The notes beneath the pieces were generated by a model, which made no database searches, was not told the DNA's origin, and saw nothing but the letters and a program-made list of their open reading frames with translations. The position numbers and the translations under genes are program-made. A DNA stretch of 64,000 bases from Pedobacter cryophilus (GTDB taxonomy: Bacteria; Bacteroidota; Bacteroidia; Sphingobacteriales; Sphingobacteriaceae): contig NZ_SWBP01000001.1 of assembly GCF_005116455.1 (NCBI RefSeq), positions 558,001 to 622,000 of the forward strand, in the 5' to 3' direction. Shown here piece by piece: positions 1 through 7,539 of this stretch (position 1 is the first letter of the stretch; every line of letters begins with the position of its first letter).

Positions 1-1149
1 AAAAAAATTATTGTATTAGGATCTGGTCCAAACCGTATTGGGCAAGGTATAGAGTTTGATTATTCTTGCGTACATGGTTTAATGGCCGCCAACGAAGAAG
101 GTTACGAAGCCATTATGGTAAACTGTAATCCCGAAACTGTTTCTACCGATTTTAACATGGCCGATAAACTTTACTTCGAGCCTGTGTTTTGGGAGCATGT
201 AAGAGAGATTATAGAGCTAGAGAAGCCAGAAGGTGTAATTGTACAACTTGGCGGGCAAACTGCTTTAAAAATGGCAGAAAAGCTGCATGAGAAAGGCATA
301 AAAATTATTGGTACTTCTTACAGCAATATGGACATTGCCGAAGACCGCGGACGTTTCTCAGATTTATTAAAAGATTTAAATATTCCTTATCCTAAATATG
401 GCGTTGCCGAAACTGCCGAAGAAGCCATTGAAGTAGCACATGAGGTTGGTTATCCGGTATTGGTGCGTCCTTCTTATGTTTTAGGCGGACAAGGAATGAG
501 CATTGTGATTAACGATGAGGATTTAGAAAAAGCAGTAGTAAAATTATTAGGTGATTTACCCGGTAACCGAGTATTAATTGACCATTTTTTAGACCGAGCA
601 GAGGAAGCAGAATCAGACGCAATTTTTGATGGTGATGATGTACATATCATAGGTTTAATGGAACATATTGAGCCTGCAGGTATTCACTCCGGAGATTCTT
701 TTGCAGTATTGCCTCCATTTAATTTATCAGCAAATGTGATTGCTAAAATGGAAGAATATACTGATAAAATTGCCCGAGCTTTAAATATCAGAGGTTTGAT
801 GAATATGCAATTTGCCGTTAAAAACGAAGATGTTTATGTAATAGAGGCCAATCCACGAGCTTCAAGAACGGTTCCTTTTATCGCCAAAGCGTATGATGTG
901 CCATATATTAACATTGCAACCAAAATTATGTTGGGCACCAAAAAGTTAAAAGATTTTAAAATCGAAAGAAAGCTAGAAGGTTACGCCATTAAAGAACCTG
1001 TTTTCTCTCACCATAAATTCCCCGAAATTCAGAAAGAATTAGGCCCAGAAATGAAATCAACCGGCGAATCTATCCGTTTCATTAAAGATTTAGAAGATCC
1101 TTATTTTATACAGTTATACAAAGAGAAATCAATGTATTTAAGCAAGTAG
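1..1149 (+). CDS. carB: Carbamoyl-phosphate synthase large subunit, C-terminal part (5' end outside window)
   Basis: This is the C-terminal third of the large subunit that makes carbamoyl phosphate from glutamine-derived ammonia, bicarbonate and ATP for arginine and pyrimidine synthesis. The frame is open from base 1, where translation begins KKIIVLGSGPNRIGQGIEFD, the start of the second (carbamoyl phosphate) synthetase half; the gene therefore begins upstream. ATP-grasp features are visible: VRPSYVLGGQGM, the acidic EANPRASRTVPF stretch and GPEMKSTGES. Only about 28 residues follow GPEMKST. The methylglyoxal-synthase-like allosteric domain of about 135 residues that ends the E. coli protein is absent. 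As I recall, shorter CarB proteins of this kind are usual in Bacteroidota. Two hairpin terminators follow directly. Confidence 0.97.
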   Translation, partial: KKIIVLGSGPNRIGQGIEFDYSCVHGLMAANEEGYEAIMVNCNPETVSTDFNMADKLYFEPVFWEHVREIIELEKPEGVIVQLGGQTALKMAEKLHEKGIKIIGTSYSNMDIAEDRGRFSDLLKDLNIPYPKYGVAETAEEAIEVAHEVGYPVLVRPSYVLGGQGMSIVINDEDLEKAVVKLLGDLPGNRVLIDHFLDRAEEAESDAIFDGDDVHIIGLMEHIEPAGIHSGDSFAVLPPFNLSANVIAKMEEYTDKIARALNIRGLMNMQFAVKNEDVYVIEANPRASRTVPFIAKAYDVPYINIATKIMLGTKKLKDFKIERKLEGYAIKEPVFSHHKFPEIQKELGPEMKSTGESIRFIKDLEDPYFIQLYKEKSMYLSK

Positions 1150-1173
1150 GGATAACCCGAGGGTTATCCTTTT
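1150..1173 (+). terminator. Hairpin terminator after carB
   Basis: The arms GGATAACCC (1150-1158) and GGGTTATCC (1161-1169) are perfect complements and are followed by TTTT. The hairpin begins just after the carB stop codon. Confidence 0.65.
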
Positions 1174-1186
1174 GGAGTTACATTTT

Positions 1187-1219
1187 AAAACCATCTCATT
1201 CATTTGAGGTGGTTTTTTT
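1187..1219 (+). terminator. Second hairpin terminator after carB
   Basis: AAAACCATCTCA and TGAGGTGGTTTT form a 12-bp stem with one wobble, ending in a run of T. It stands in tandem with the previous hairpin and isolates carB from the downstream accessory genes. Confidence 0.7.
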
Positions 1220-1405
1220 GTTTTATTAACTATCTTATTTTTTTGTAAGTGAGAACTAAATAACTTTAAAGCACATTATTTAGTTTTTATAAATATTTAA
1301 TTATAAAATTAATTCTTAATTATAATTTTTTTCTTATATTTATAATATTTGTAAAAAACTACAGGGTGTATATTTTTTACTTTTTATCACTAAAACTACT
1401 AAACT

Positions 1406-1537
1406 ATGAAATTAATTCACTTCCGATTAGGCATGTTATGTTGCCTAATTGCCACTACAACGTTATTTAACGGCTGCAAAAATGAAAAAGTTGAAACTCC
1501 TCTTGAGAATAACAAATTAAATCTAATCAATAATTAA
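1406..1537 (+). pseudogene. Lipoprotein signal-peptide fragment, 5' part of a gene interrupted by an in-frame TAA
   Basis: An ATG at 1406 opens a 43-codon frame encoding a typical lipoprotein signal peptide: basic start MKLIHFR, hydrophobic core, and lipobox LFNGC. It ends at TAA 1535-1537. The frame then stays open without any shift through 2359, so this piece and the 1571-2359 ORF look like one 318-codon lipoprotein gene split by a single nonsense codon. The stretch around the stop is asparagine-rich (NLINN, stop, INNLTV). A true 43-residue peptide or stop-codon readthrough cannot be excluded. A sequencing error is also possible. Confidence 0.6.
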
Positions 1538-1570
1538 ATTAATAATCTCACAGTATCCTATAAATCGGGA

Positions 1571-2359
1571 TTGTACATTATATCCTATGATGCTAGAACA
1601 CATGAGAAAATAACCGAATCTAATGTAGTTATTAAAAGAGCTGCTGATGGTAATGTTGTTTTTAAATCTACATACACAGTTAACGTTGGTTTGACAGCTT
1701 ATAAATTAGCTTCACATGAAAGTATAATTAATCAAGCTGAAATAGTAAAAGAAACATATCAAAATGAAATAGAAAATATCAAAATTTTATTTGAAGATTT
1801 CGGTAAAACCCTTGTTAATGACCCAAGATTAGATCATACGTTACAGATTATTCAATCTGTTTTCTATCATAATTCAATAATAAATACTGCTTATAGAAGT
1901 ATTATTGAAGAAACTGATTGCGGTTGTACACCACATCCCGCCTATATTCTTGATAAAAAAGGGTTTTGGTGTCAAGAAGACTACATGATAAATCCCGAAC
2001 AATTATTAACAGCAATAAAAGATTTTAATTATAAAATTCAAGACCGCGAGATTAAAGCCTTTGAATATCTAAAGAGCCACAGAAAAGAATCTAGTATTTC
2101 TCTTGACAAAATATCAAACTTAATTGAGCCAAGAGAACAATTTATGAATAGAATAAATAGTGCTTATTACAGTAATTCAAATAACTACATAAAACAAAAC
2201 TCTATTAAAATAGAATGTACTTCTCAAGGTTCTGATCTTGGTTGTTGCGGTAATTACTCAGGTTGTTGCATTTATTGGAGCTTAGTGTGCTTAGAACATG
2301 ATCTGTACTGCTTAAAATGTGATCATTGGTATTGTGGACCTCAATGTAAACCTTTATAA
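1571..2359 (+). CDS. Hypothetical protein with Cys-rich C-terminal tail, main body of the interrupted lipoprotein
   Basis: I recognise no family. The frame could start at TTG 1571 (262 residues) but has no ATG near its beginning, and it continues in frame from the lipoprotein leader at 1406 across one TAA. That makes it likely to be the stranded body of a secreted lipoprotein. The N-terminal 200 residues are mostly helical-looking and include a CGCTPHP motif near residue 115. The last 50 residues hold about a dozen cysteines in closely spaced pairs (GCCGNYSGCC, CLKCDHWYCGPQC), which suggests a disulfide-knotted or metal-binding extracellular tail. The next gene starts 2 bp downstream. Without a leader the tail would stay in the reducing cytoplasm, so the split form is probably non-functional. 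Confidence 0.55.
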   Translation: MYIISYDARTHEKITESNVVIKRAADGNVVFKSTYTVNVGLTAYKLASHESIINQAEIVKETYQNEIENIKILFEDFGKTLVNDPRLDHTLQIIQSVFYHNSIINTAYRSIIEETDCGCTPHPAYILDKKGFWCQEDYMINPEQLLTAIKDFNYKIQDREIKAFEYLKSHRKESSISLDKISNLIEPREQFMNRINSAYYSNSNNYIKQNSIKIECTSQGSDLGCCGNYSGCCIYWSLVCLEHDLYCLKCDHWYCGPQCKPL

Positions 2360-2361
2360 AT

Positions 2362-2658
2362 ATGAAACAATTAGCTAAATTTATTACCTTTTTATCGGTT
2401 TTATTGAATTTTTATTACAACGGAAGTTGGATTTATTCTTTCAATAAATTTAATTTACAATTAGAAAGAACCAGTTATTTTTCTGAAAATTTCTTTTTTG
2501 CGTTGTCTGTTTTACACATTAATATTTCTTTAATTGTTTTAACAGTAAGCAGTTTGATTATTTTATTTGCTTTAAACTATAAATATATGATGCTAAAAAC
2601 AGTTTTAATTGTTGTCCAATTTATGTTTCTAGTTAATTATTTATGGCAACTTATTTAA
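2362..2658 (+). CDS. Small hypothetical membrane protein
   Basis: This 98-residue protein has about three hydrophobic segments (residues 5-25, 46-67 and 75-95) and no recognisable family. It begins with ATG 2 bp after the stop of the Cys-rich ORF, so the two are probably co-transcribed. The base composition is very AT-rich, and no related gene is visible nearby. Its role may be tied to the upstream lipoprotein, but this is inference from spacing alone. Confidence 0.6.
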   Translation: MKQLAKFITFLSVLLNFYYNGSWIYSFNKFNLQLERTSYFSENFFFALSVLHINISLIVLTVSSLIILFALNYKYMMLKTVLIVVQFMFLVNYLWQLI

Positions 2659-3083
2659 ACCATAATCTTATCTTTATACCTTTTAAAGGTCTATCCCAAA
2701 ACCGGTTTTAAATGTTCCGAAGGGTCACTTAAATCTAAACTTAAAAATTGAGGACTGTGTCCGGCATTCGAAGAGAAAAGGAAATTTATACCAGACAGAG
2801 TCCTCGGTTTCTAAGAAGCATTTACGTGATCCTGAAAAAGGAACAATAAACGAGTTGCATAAGTGACGTTTGTCTTTTTAAAATCGTTGGCTATGGGTTA
2901 AAATCTCTTTAGCCCAGATAGCAATGGATACCGGCCAAGCGCTTAATGCCTCGAGCAGTATGAATGGATAGCTGGAATAGCTTCAAATAAAATTAAAGTT
3001 GATTTTGTATCATGATGCAGTCTTTGGTCCAATTAACTAATAAATAAGTTATTCTTTACTCTAATTGCAAAACGCTGATAAAC
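2659..3083. other. Gene-free gap with palindromes and a family I repeat
   Basis: No coding frame is convincing here. The gap holds the palindromes ACCTTTTAAAGGT (2678-2690) and AAAACCGGTTTT (2698-2709). It also holds a 12-bp imperfect inverted repeat, GAGGACTGTGTC (2750-2761) against GACAGAGTCCTC (2794-2805), with one mismatch. A dispersed repeat follows at 2911-2984. The mixture looks like accumulated repeat elements rather than gene remains. Confidence 0.5.
2911..2984 (+). repeat. Family I dispersed repeat, copy 1
   Basis: This 74-base element has left arm AGCCCAGATAGCAATGGATA, a variable centre containing the palindrome AAGCGCTT, and right arm GCAGTATGAATGGATAGC followed by TGGAATAGCTTC. 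The right arm matches copy 2 (32039-32111, opposite strand) at all but one of about 30 positions, and the left arm matches with about three differences. Copy 3 at 37937-38030 shares TGGATACCGGC and GCAGTATGAA. Confidence 0.75.
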
Positions 3084-3130
3084 TAAAAAGGTTAAAGTAT
3101 TCATTAAGAACGAACACTTTAACCTTTTTA
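3084..3130. terminator. Bidirectional hairpin terminator downstream of the LruC gene
   Basis: AAAAGGTTAAAGT (3086-3098) pairs with ACTTTAACCTTTT (3116-3128) over 13 bp, flanked by A and T runs on both sides. It ends the minus-strand LruC gene and can also stop plus-strand transcripts from the gap. Confidence 0.75.
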
Positions 3131-3154
3131 ATAAAATTTATTACCGTTAACGAA

Positions 3155-4447
3155 TTACAAACACCTGTTTGGGTCGAACGTTAGGGAAGCATTAGCCAAA
3201 TTACCTGCCCAGTTATCAGCAGGGAAAGATGGATATGGACCAGCTATGTTAACACCTTCTAAAGGCCATCTCCAAGTTCTTGGTATAATAACACCATTTG
3301 GATAAACGTTTCCAGATGCTGAAGTCCAGGTATCCTGACCTGAAAAATCATAAATAGAAAGGTCGTAATTGCCACCACCGTAAGGCGCTGCACCCGAAGG
3401 ATAAACGCTGATGAATGGTAGGTACGGCTTGCTAGTATTGTATTCAAAATCCTCATTTACTTGAAGCGTGATTTCTTTTACGCCAAATGCCACACATGGA
3501 TATTGAAGGAAAACATTAGCTTGATCATACGGTGCTCCATTGGCTTGCATAGCAAATTTAGTACTGCTAAAAATGGTGATGATATAGTCATTACCATCAG
3601 TGGTATAACTAGACTGACCGCTATTTGCATCCAAAATACCAGTGATACCAGTTTTAGGAATTCTGATTTTAAACTGGTGATCGTTCCAAGCTCCTCTTGC
3701 AGAAATTTTAAAAGTAAGTTTGAGATCGTTTCCAGTGCGTAAGCCATTAGCCATAACTACAAGGTCATTATAGTCTCCATCATTACCGTGGTTTTGAAGG
3801 TCTTCCCATGCAAATGTAAAGTCTACGCCACTACATTCTGAAGTATTAAAGTCAAAATAAACAGACCAGTTAGCTCCTGGAAACTGATAAGCATTTTCTA
3901 AAGATGTGCCTTTAGAGCTATCTTTAGTGATACCTGCCCATGCGCTATCTCCTGTTGAAAGCGTTGCGTGTGTTGCAATAAATAACTTGCCGTTTACAGC
4001 ATTTTGGTCAACATAAGATTTTGGAATTACAACTGTGTAACTTGTTGTTTTGCTTTCAGCAGTAAAGGTGTTGCTATAATTAAATTTACCTGGTACTGCA
4101 CCACCTCCACTAATTTTTCTATCGCCTTTAAATTGTTCAATGGTTTCAAAAATGTCAGCATGTATTTGCAATAAATAAACATTAGGCTTAGTAATGTTAT
4201 AAGTTAGATACAATTCTCCTTTAATGCCTACGGCTACATCTACCGTACCAACAATTGTATTTTGCCCAGCAACCAGCGAGCGTTGAATACATGGTTTTGG
4301 TAGAGATGCCAATAACAAATTGTTTGTTGAAGCTTTTTTAGAAACAACATTGGTTTCAACTAAATTTGAAAATTCTTTTTGACAAGAAGAGAGTAGAAAC
4401 AGTAAACTGCAGCAAGTAATTATTAGATTAGTTTTAATAAATTTCAT
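3155..4447 (-). CDS. LruC domain-containing lipoprotein
   Basis: This predicted outer-membrane or surface lipoprotein starts at ATG 4447, which gives a clean signal peptide with lipobox LLSSC near residue 22. A longer frame exists from TTG 4477, but it only adds a charged extension. The mid-protein motif FAWEDLQNHGNDGDYNDLVV matches the acidic E-D-L...D-Y-N-D signature of LruC/DUF4842 proteins. The C-terminal VIIPRTWRWPLEGVNIAGPY stretch matches the conserved LruC end region. The function of the family is unknown; members are secreted proteins in Bacteroidota, Leptospira and marine bacteria. The acidic motif may bind calcium, which is inference. The gene is monocistronic with a strong terminator. 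Confidence 0.8.
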   Translation of the reverse strand: MKFIKTNLIITCCSLLFLLSSCQKEFSNLVETNVVSKKASTNNLLLASLPKPCIQRSLVAGQNTIVGTVDVAVGIKGELYLTYNITKPNVYLLQIHADIFETIEQFKGDRKISGGGAVPGKFNYSNTFTAESKTTSYTVVIPKSYVDQNAVNGKLFIATHATLSTGDSAWAGITKDSSKGTSLENAYQFPGANWSVYFDFNTSECSGVDFTFAWEDLQNHGNDGDYNDLVVMANGLRTGNDLKLTFKISARGAWNDHQFKIRIPKTGITGILDANSGQSSYTTDGNDYIITIFSSTKFAMQANGAPYDQANVFLQYPCVAFGVKEITLQVNEDFEYNTSKPYLPFISVYPSGAAPYGGGNYDLSIYDFSGQDTWTSASGNVYPNGVIIPRTWRWPLEGVNIAGPYPSFPADNWAGNLANASLTFDPNRCL

Positions 4448-4918
4448 TTTATAATTGTTTTTTTTACGTTTATTCAATTACTGCACCAATTTAATAATGC
4501 AGCATATAAAGGGTTTTCAGGTAAAATTTGGGGATTTATAGGCTTAAGTATTACTCAACTTGCGTCATTAAATACCCGTATAAATTGCCTCCAACACACT
4601 AAAATCATCTTTGTAAATACAACATAGAAAGTTAATAATATATGGATAGGAACAAAAGCCTTCAGATCTGTAGTCTCTAACATGTACTACCAACTACGCA
4701 TTTAGTAATAAAAAAGATTTTTTAGTTCTCTAAAATCAAAACGAGGAGTTTTGTAAAACCTTTTCTGTATTTAACCCCTCGATGTTACGGATTCATCGAT
4801 AAAAAAAGAGTTTTCAAATCCGCTAAATAAAAATCAATTTTTATAGAATTTAAAAGCTAAACTATATTACAAAAAGTAACATTAGGAGGTCTCTGCAGAA
4901 GGATTTCGATGTGTTAAA
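4448..4918. other. Gene-free gap between the LruC gene and the 4919-5866 gene
   Basis: About 470 bases of AT-rich DNA without a supported ORF, RNA gene or repeat. It must hold the promoter of the LruC gene on the minus strand, but I see no clear TAnnTTTG box. The segment may be decayed. Confidence 0.4.
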
Positions 4919-5866
4919 TTACTCTAATTGGTAATTCTTATGCAAAACTAAGAAGCTTGCTTTTTCTTCCTTTTTAAAAGGGATATCCCAGTTTCCTTGG
5001 TAGCTGATTTTTGTAGGCAGCAAATCTCCACCAAAATAGCTCATTTCAATGTTCATTTGTACATCAAATTCAAAAGCCATGTTGTCTATCTTCATATCAA
5101 TGTATCGTCCTAAAATTTGGAAGTTTCTTTGATCAAAAATGGTGGTGAGTTCTTTAATCATGATGCCGTCTTTTGTCCAGTTGCTCAAATCAGGTTTCAT
5201 CAAAACTTTAAATCGGTAAACCGGAATAGAATCTAAATAAGTTCCTTTAAAAAAAGAGTAATCGTAATACTGACGCATGTTGGCAGTAAAAATTTCAGTT
5301 TTACCCGCTATAAAAGGAACTCCTTTAATTGGCCTGCCTGGTGTGAAAACTAAAGTTTTTAATTTGTCTTTGTAAGATTCATTAGTACCGCCTTTGCCGG
5401 CGGGTGCGTTAGCAGAATTGGGAACAAAATCTGAATTATAGGCATTCATAAAAATATAGTCGAACATCTCAACAGTGTATAAATCATATTTGCCGTTTTT
5501 TTTGTAGAGGTTTCCGCTATCTCCTTTTTCTAAAAACTTTAAATTATGGCCTTTTGCATCGTTATTATGAAATATCTTTCGGTAAACCTTCCCTTCTACC
5601 TTATCTTTTTTATCATAAGTAAATACTCTGTTTTCTGCAGTAAAAGCATATTTTTTCATGTTTCTAAAAGCCTGATAAAAGCTGGTATCAGTGACAATTT
5701 CCTGAATAAAATCTTCAATATCTAATCCTGCTTTACCAATTTTAACTACCGCATCCTGATCCATTTTCATGGTTAAAACTGTATCGGGATTAAAACGTGG
5801 TATAGCCTGACTAAAAGCTGAAGAGCCAGAAAAAAGTAAAATAAAAAAAAGGATGTGGTTTTTCAT
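4919..5866 (-). CDS. Conserved-looking secreted protein of unknown function
   Basis: This 315-residue protein has an N-terminal signal peptide (hydrophobic residues 4-15, cleavage after SAFSQA) and no further membrane segment, so it is periplasmic or secreted. I recognise no family. The sequence alternates beta-rich segments with aromatic residues (RQYYDYSFFKGTYLDSIPVY; MAFEFDVQMNIEMSYFGGD), suggesting a beta-sandwich or lipocalin-like fold, which is speculative. It lies downstream of the M20 peptidase gene on the same strand, separated by a terminator hairpin, so it probably has its own promoter. Confidence 0.7.
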   Translation of the reverse strand: MKNHILFFILLFSGSSAFSQAIPRFNPDTVLTMKMDQDAVVKIGKAGLDIEDFIQEIVTDTSFYQAFRNMKKYAFTAENRVFTYDKKDKVEGKVYRKIFHNNDAKGHNLKFLEKGDSGNLYKKNGKYDLYTVEMFDYIFMNAYNSDFVPNSANAPAGKGGTNESYKDKLKTLVFTPGRPIKGVPFIAGKTEIFTANMRQYYDYSFFKGTYLDSIPVYRFKVLMKPDLSNWTKDGIMIKELTTIFDQRNFQILGRYIDMKIDNMAFEFDVQMNIEMSYFGGDLLPTKISYQGNWDIPFKKEEKASFLVLHKNYQLE

Positions 5867-5873
5867 CGTCTAT

Positions 5874-5902
5874 AAAAAAAGGCTTCCGTTTTGTGAAAGC
5901 CT
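5874..5902 (-). terminator. Terminator after the M20 peptidase gene
   Basis: Read on the minus strand, AGGCTTTC pairs with GGAAGCCT and is followed by seven T. It lies 32 bases beyond the stop of the peptidase gene. Confidence 0.7.
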
Positions 5903-5933
5903 ATATTGTTAACCTTTTAAATACATTTTTGTG

Positions 5934-7115
5934 TTAATTGCCTAATTCTTTTATGGTCATATAAGCCATTAAACCAGTACTTATACCTAAAGCATTTTCA
6001 TCAATATCAAAAGTTGGAGTATGTACAGATGAAGTAATTCCTCGGGCTTCGTTTCTGGTTCCTAATCTGTAAAAACAGGCATCAGCGGCTTGAGAAAAAT
6101 ATGCAAAATCCTCGGCAGCCATCCAAATATCTAAGTCTAAAACATTTTCTACTCCTAAATATTCAATCGCATTTGCTTTCACTCGGGCTGTTAACTGCTC
6201 TTCGTTTACTAAAAAAGGATATCCTTTTTCTATTCTAAAATCACAGCTTCCACCCATACCTTCAGCAATGCTTTCGGCCATTTTCTTCATTTTCAAATGT
6301 GCTTCTGCTCGCCATTTTTCATTCAATGTTCTAAATGTTCCTTCTAAATAAACTTCATTAGGAATTACATTGGTTGCGCCATTGGCAATCACTTTCCCAA
6401 AAGAAAGAACTGATGGTGAACGAGGATCGGCACTACGGCTGATAATGGTTTGCAAAGCGGTTATCATGTGCGCCATAATCACCACCGGATCTATATTTTG
6501 TTGTGGTTGTGCGCCATGCCCACCTTTTCCTTTTATGGTAACATAAAGCTCATCTGTTGATGCCATATATTTACCCGGGCGAATACCAATTTTACCAGCA
6601 TCTATCAAAGGCATTACATGTTGCCCTAAAACAGCATTCGGCGTTGGGTTTTCTAAAACCCCTTCTTTAATCATTAAATTTGCGCCACCGGGCAATCTTT
6701 CTTCGGCAGGTTGAAAAATGAGTTTAACCGTTCCGGCAAATTCATCTTTTAATTGATTTAAAATACTGGCGGTTCCTAAAAGTGACGAAGTATGTACATC
6801 ATGTCCGCAGGCATGCATTACTCCTTGGTTTTTAGATTTATAAGTAACATCGTTTGCCTCTACAATGGGTAAAGCATCCATATCTGCCCTTAAAGCGATT
6901 ACTTTATCTGATTTTTTACCTTCAATTAAACCCACTACACCGGTATTTGCCATTTCTTTAAAAGGAATGCCCATTTTGGTTAATTGTATTTTCACAAATG
7001 CAGACGTGTTGTATTCCTCAAAAGATAGCTCTGGATGAGCATGCAAGTGTCTTCTGTTTACAGTAACTTCCTCGTGGATTTCACTGGCTAGGGATTTGAT
7101 TTTATCGATCAACAT
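5934..7115 (-). CDS. M20 family metallopeptidase (N-acyl-amino-acid amidohydrolase type)
   Basis: This predicted cytoplasmic two-zinc amidohydrolase of the hippurate/IAA-amino-acid hydrolase type removes acyl groups from amino acids or small peptides. Visible signatures are RRHLHAHPELSFEE near the start, ALRADMDALPI, MHACGHDVHTSSLLG (metal-binding Cys and His), PAEERLPGG, and the C-terminal WMAAEDFAYF. I chose ATG 7115 because family members begin about 20 residues before RRHLHxHPE. ATGs at 7124 and 7151 give longer forms. With the 7115 start the gene overlaps the end of the SPOR gene by 14 bases, implying translational coupling with secA and the SPOR gene upstream. The substrate is not deducible. 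Confidence 0.88.
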   Translation of the reverse strand: MLIDKIKSLASEIHEEVTVNRRHLHAHPELSFEEYNTSAFVKIQLTKMGIPFKEMANTGVVGLIEGKKSDKVIALRADMDALPIVEANDVTYKSKNQGVMHACGHDVHTSSLLGTASILNQLKDEFAGTVKLIFQPAEERLPGGANLMIKEGVLENPTPNAVLGQHVMPLIDAGKIGIRPGKYMASTDELYVTIKGKGGHGAQPQQNIDPVVIMAHMITALQTIISRSADPRSPSVLSFGKVIANGATNVIPNEVYLEGTFRTLNEKWRAEAHLKMKKMAESIAEGMGGSCDFRIEKGYPFLVNEEQLTARVKANAIEYLGVENVLDLDIWMAAEDFAYFSQAADACFYRLGTRNEARGITSSVHTPTFDIDENALGISTGLMAYMTIKELGN

Positions 7116-7539
7116 TAAATTCATCAGCTTTAATCGGGTTAATGCGCTCACTAAAAATAAATAAGGTAGGAAACTCTGCCCTCAATTCATTCATTAATTT
7201 TTGCGCTTCTGCTCGGGTTCTAAAATCGCCTACTTTAACCCTATAATTGGGTTGGGTGTAAGACAAATAAGTATTTAATTCTGGATATAAAGACTTAAAT
7301 CTGGCTTGTTCATTATAAGCATCTTTCCTATCGGTACCAAAAAAAACCTGCACTCGGTAACCATAAACAACTATTGGTGTTCCGTTATTAGAAACACCTT
7401 TATTTAAAGCAATTCTTCGGGCAATTAAACTGTCTATTAAAGGGTTTTTAACTACCGTAACTTTGCCATTTGATTGCGCAAAGCCAATGCTTGAAATTAC
7501 AAGCAACAGGATAGTTAAAATATTCCTTTTTATAGTCAT
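7102..7539 (-). CDS. SPOR domain-containing periplasmic protein
   Basis: This 145-residue protein has an N-terminal signal peptide (core ILTILLLVISSIGFA, then Q) and one SPOR domain at about residues 60-135 (YRVQVFFG..., YRVKVGDFRTRAEAQKLMNE). SPOR domains bind denuded peptidoglycan glycans, usually at division sites. Its ATG overlaps the secA stop by one base (TAATG), and its 3' end overlaps the M20 peptidase start. The three genes thus form a tightly coupled minus-strand unit. A role in cell-wall sensing is inferred from the domain. Confidence 0.85.
   Translation of the reverse strand: MTIKRNILTILLLVISSIGFAQSNGKVTVVKNPLIDSLIARRIALNKGVSNNGTPIVVYGYRVQVFFGTDRKDAYNEQARFKSLYPELNTYLSYTQPNYRVKVGDFRTRAEAQKLMNELRAEFPTLFIFSERINPIKADEFNVDR

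Noticed and set aside
1571-2359. Programmed stop-codon readthrough joining the two lipoprotein pieces
   Set aside because: No recoding structure, selenocysteine element or alternative genetic code signal was visible; a nonsense mutation is simpler. It stays open as a test in the findings.
2750-2805. Inverted repeat as insertion-sequence ends
   Set aside because: The arms are only 56 bases apart end to end, with no coding sequence between them and one mismatch; a hairpin is the simpler reading.
3461-3742. Open frame opposite the LruC gene
   Set aside because: It lies wholly inside a well-supported minus-strand gene and shows no family pattern or promoter.
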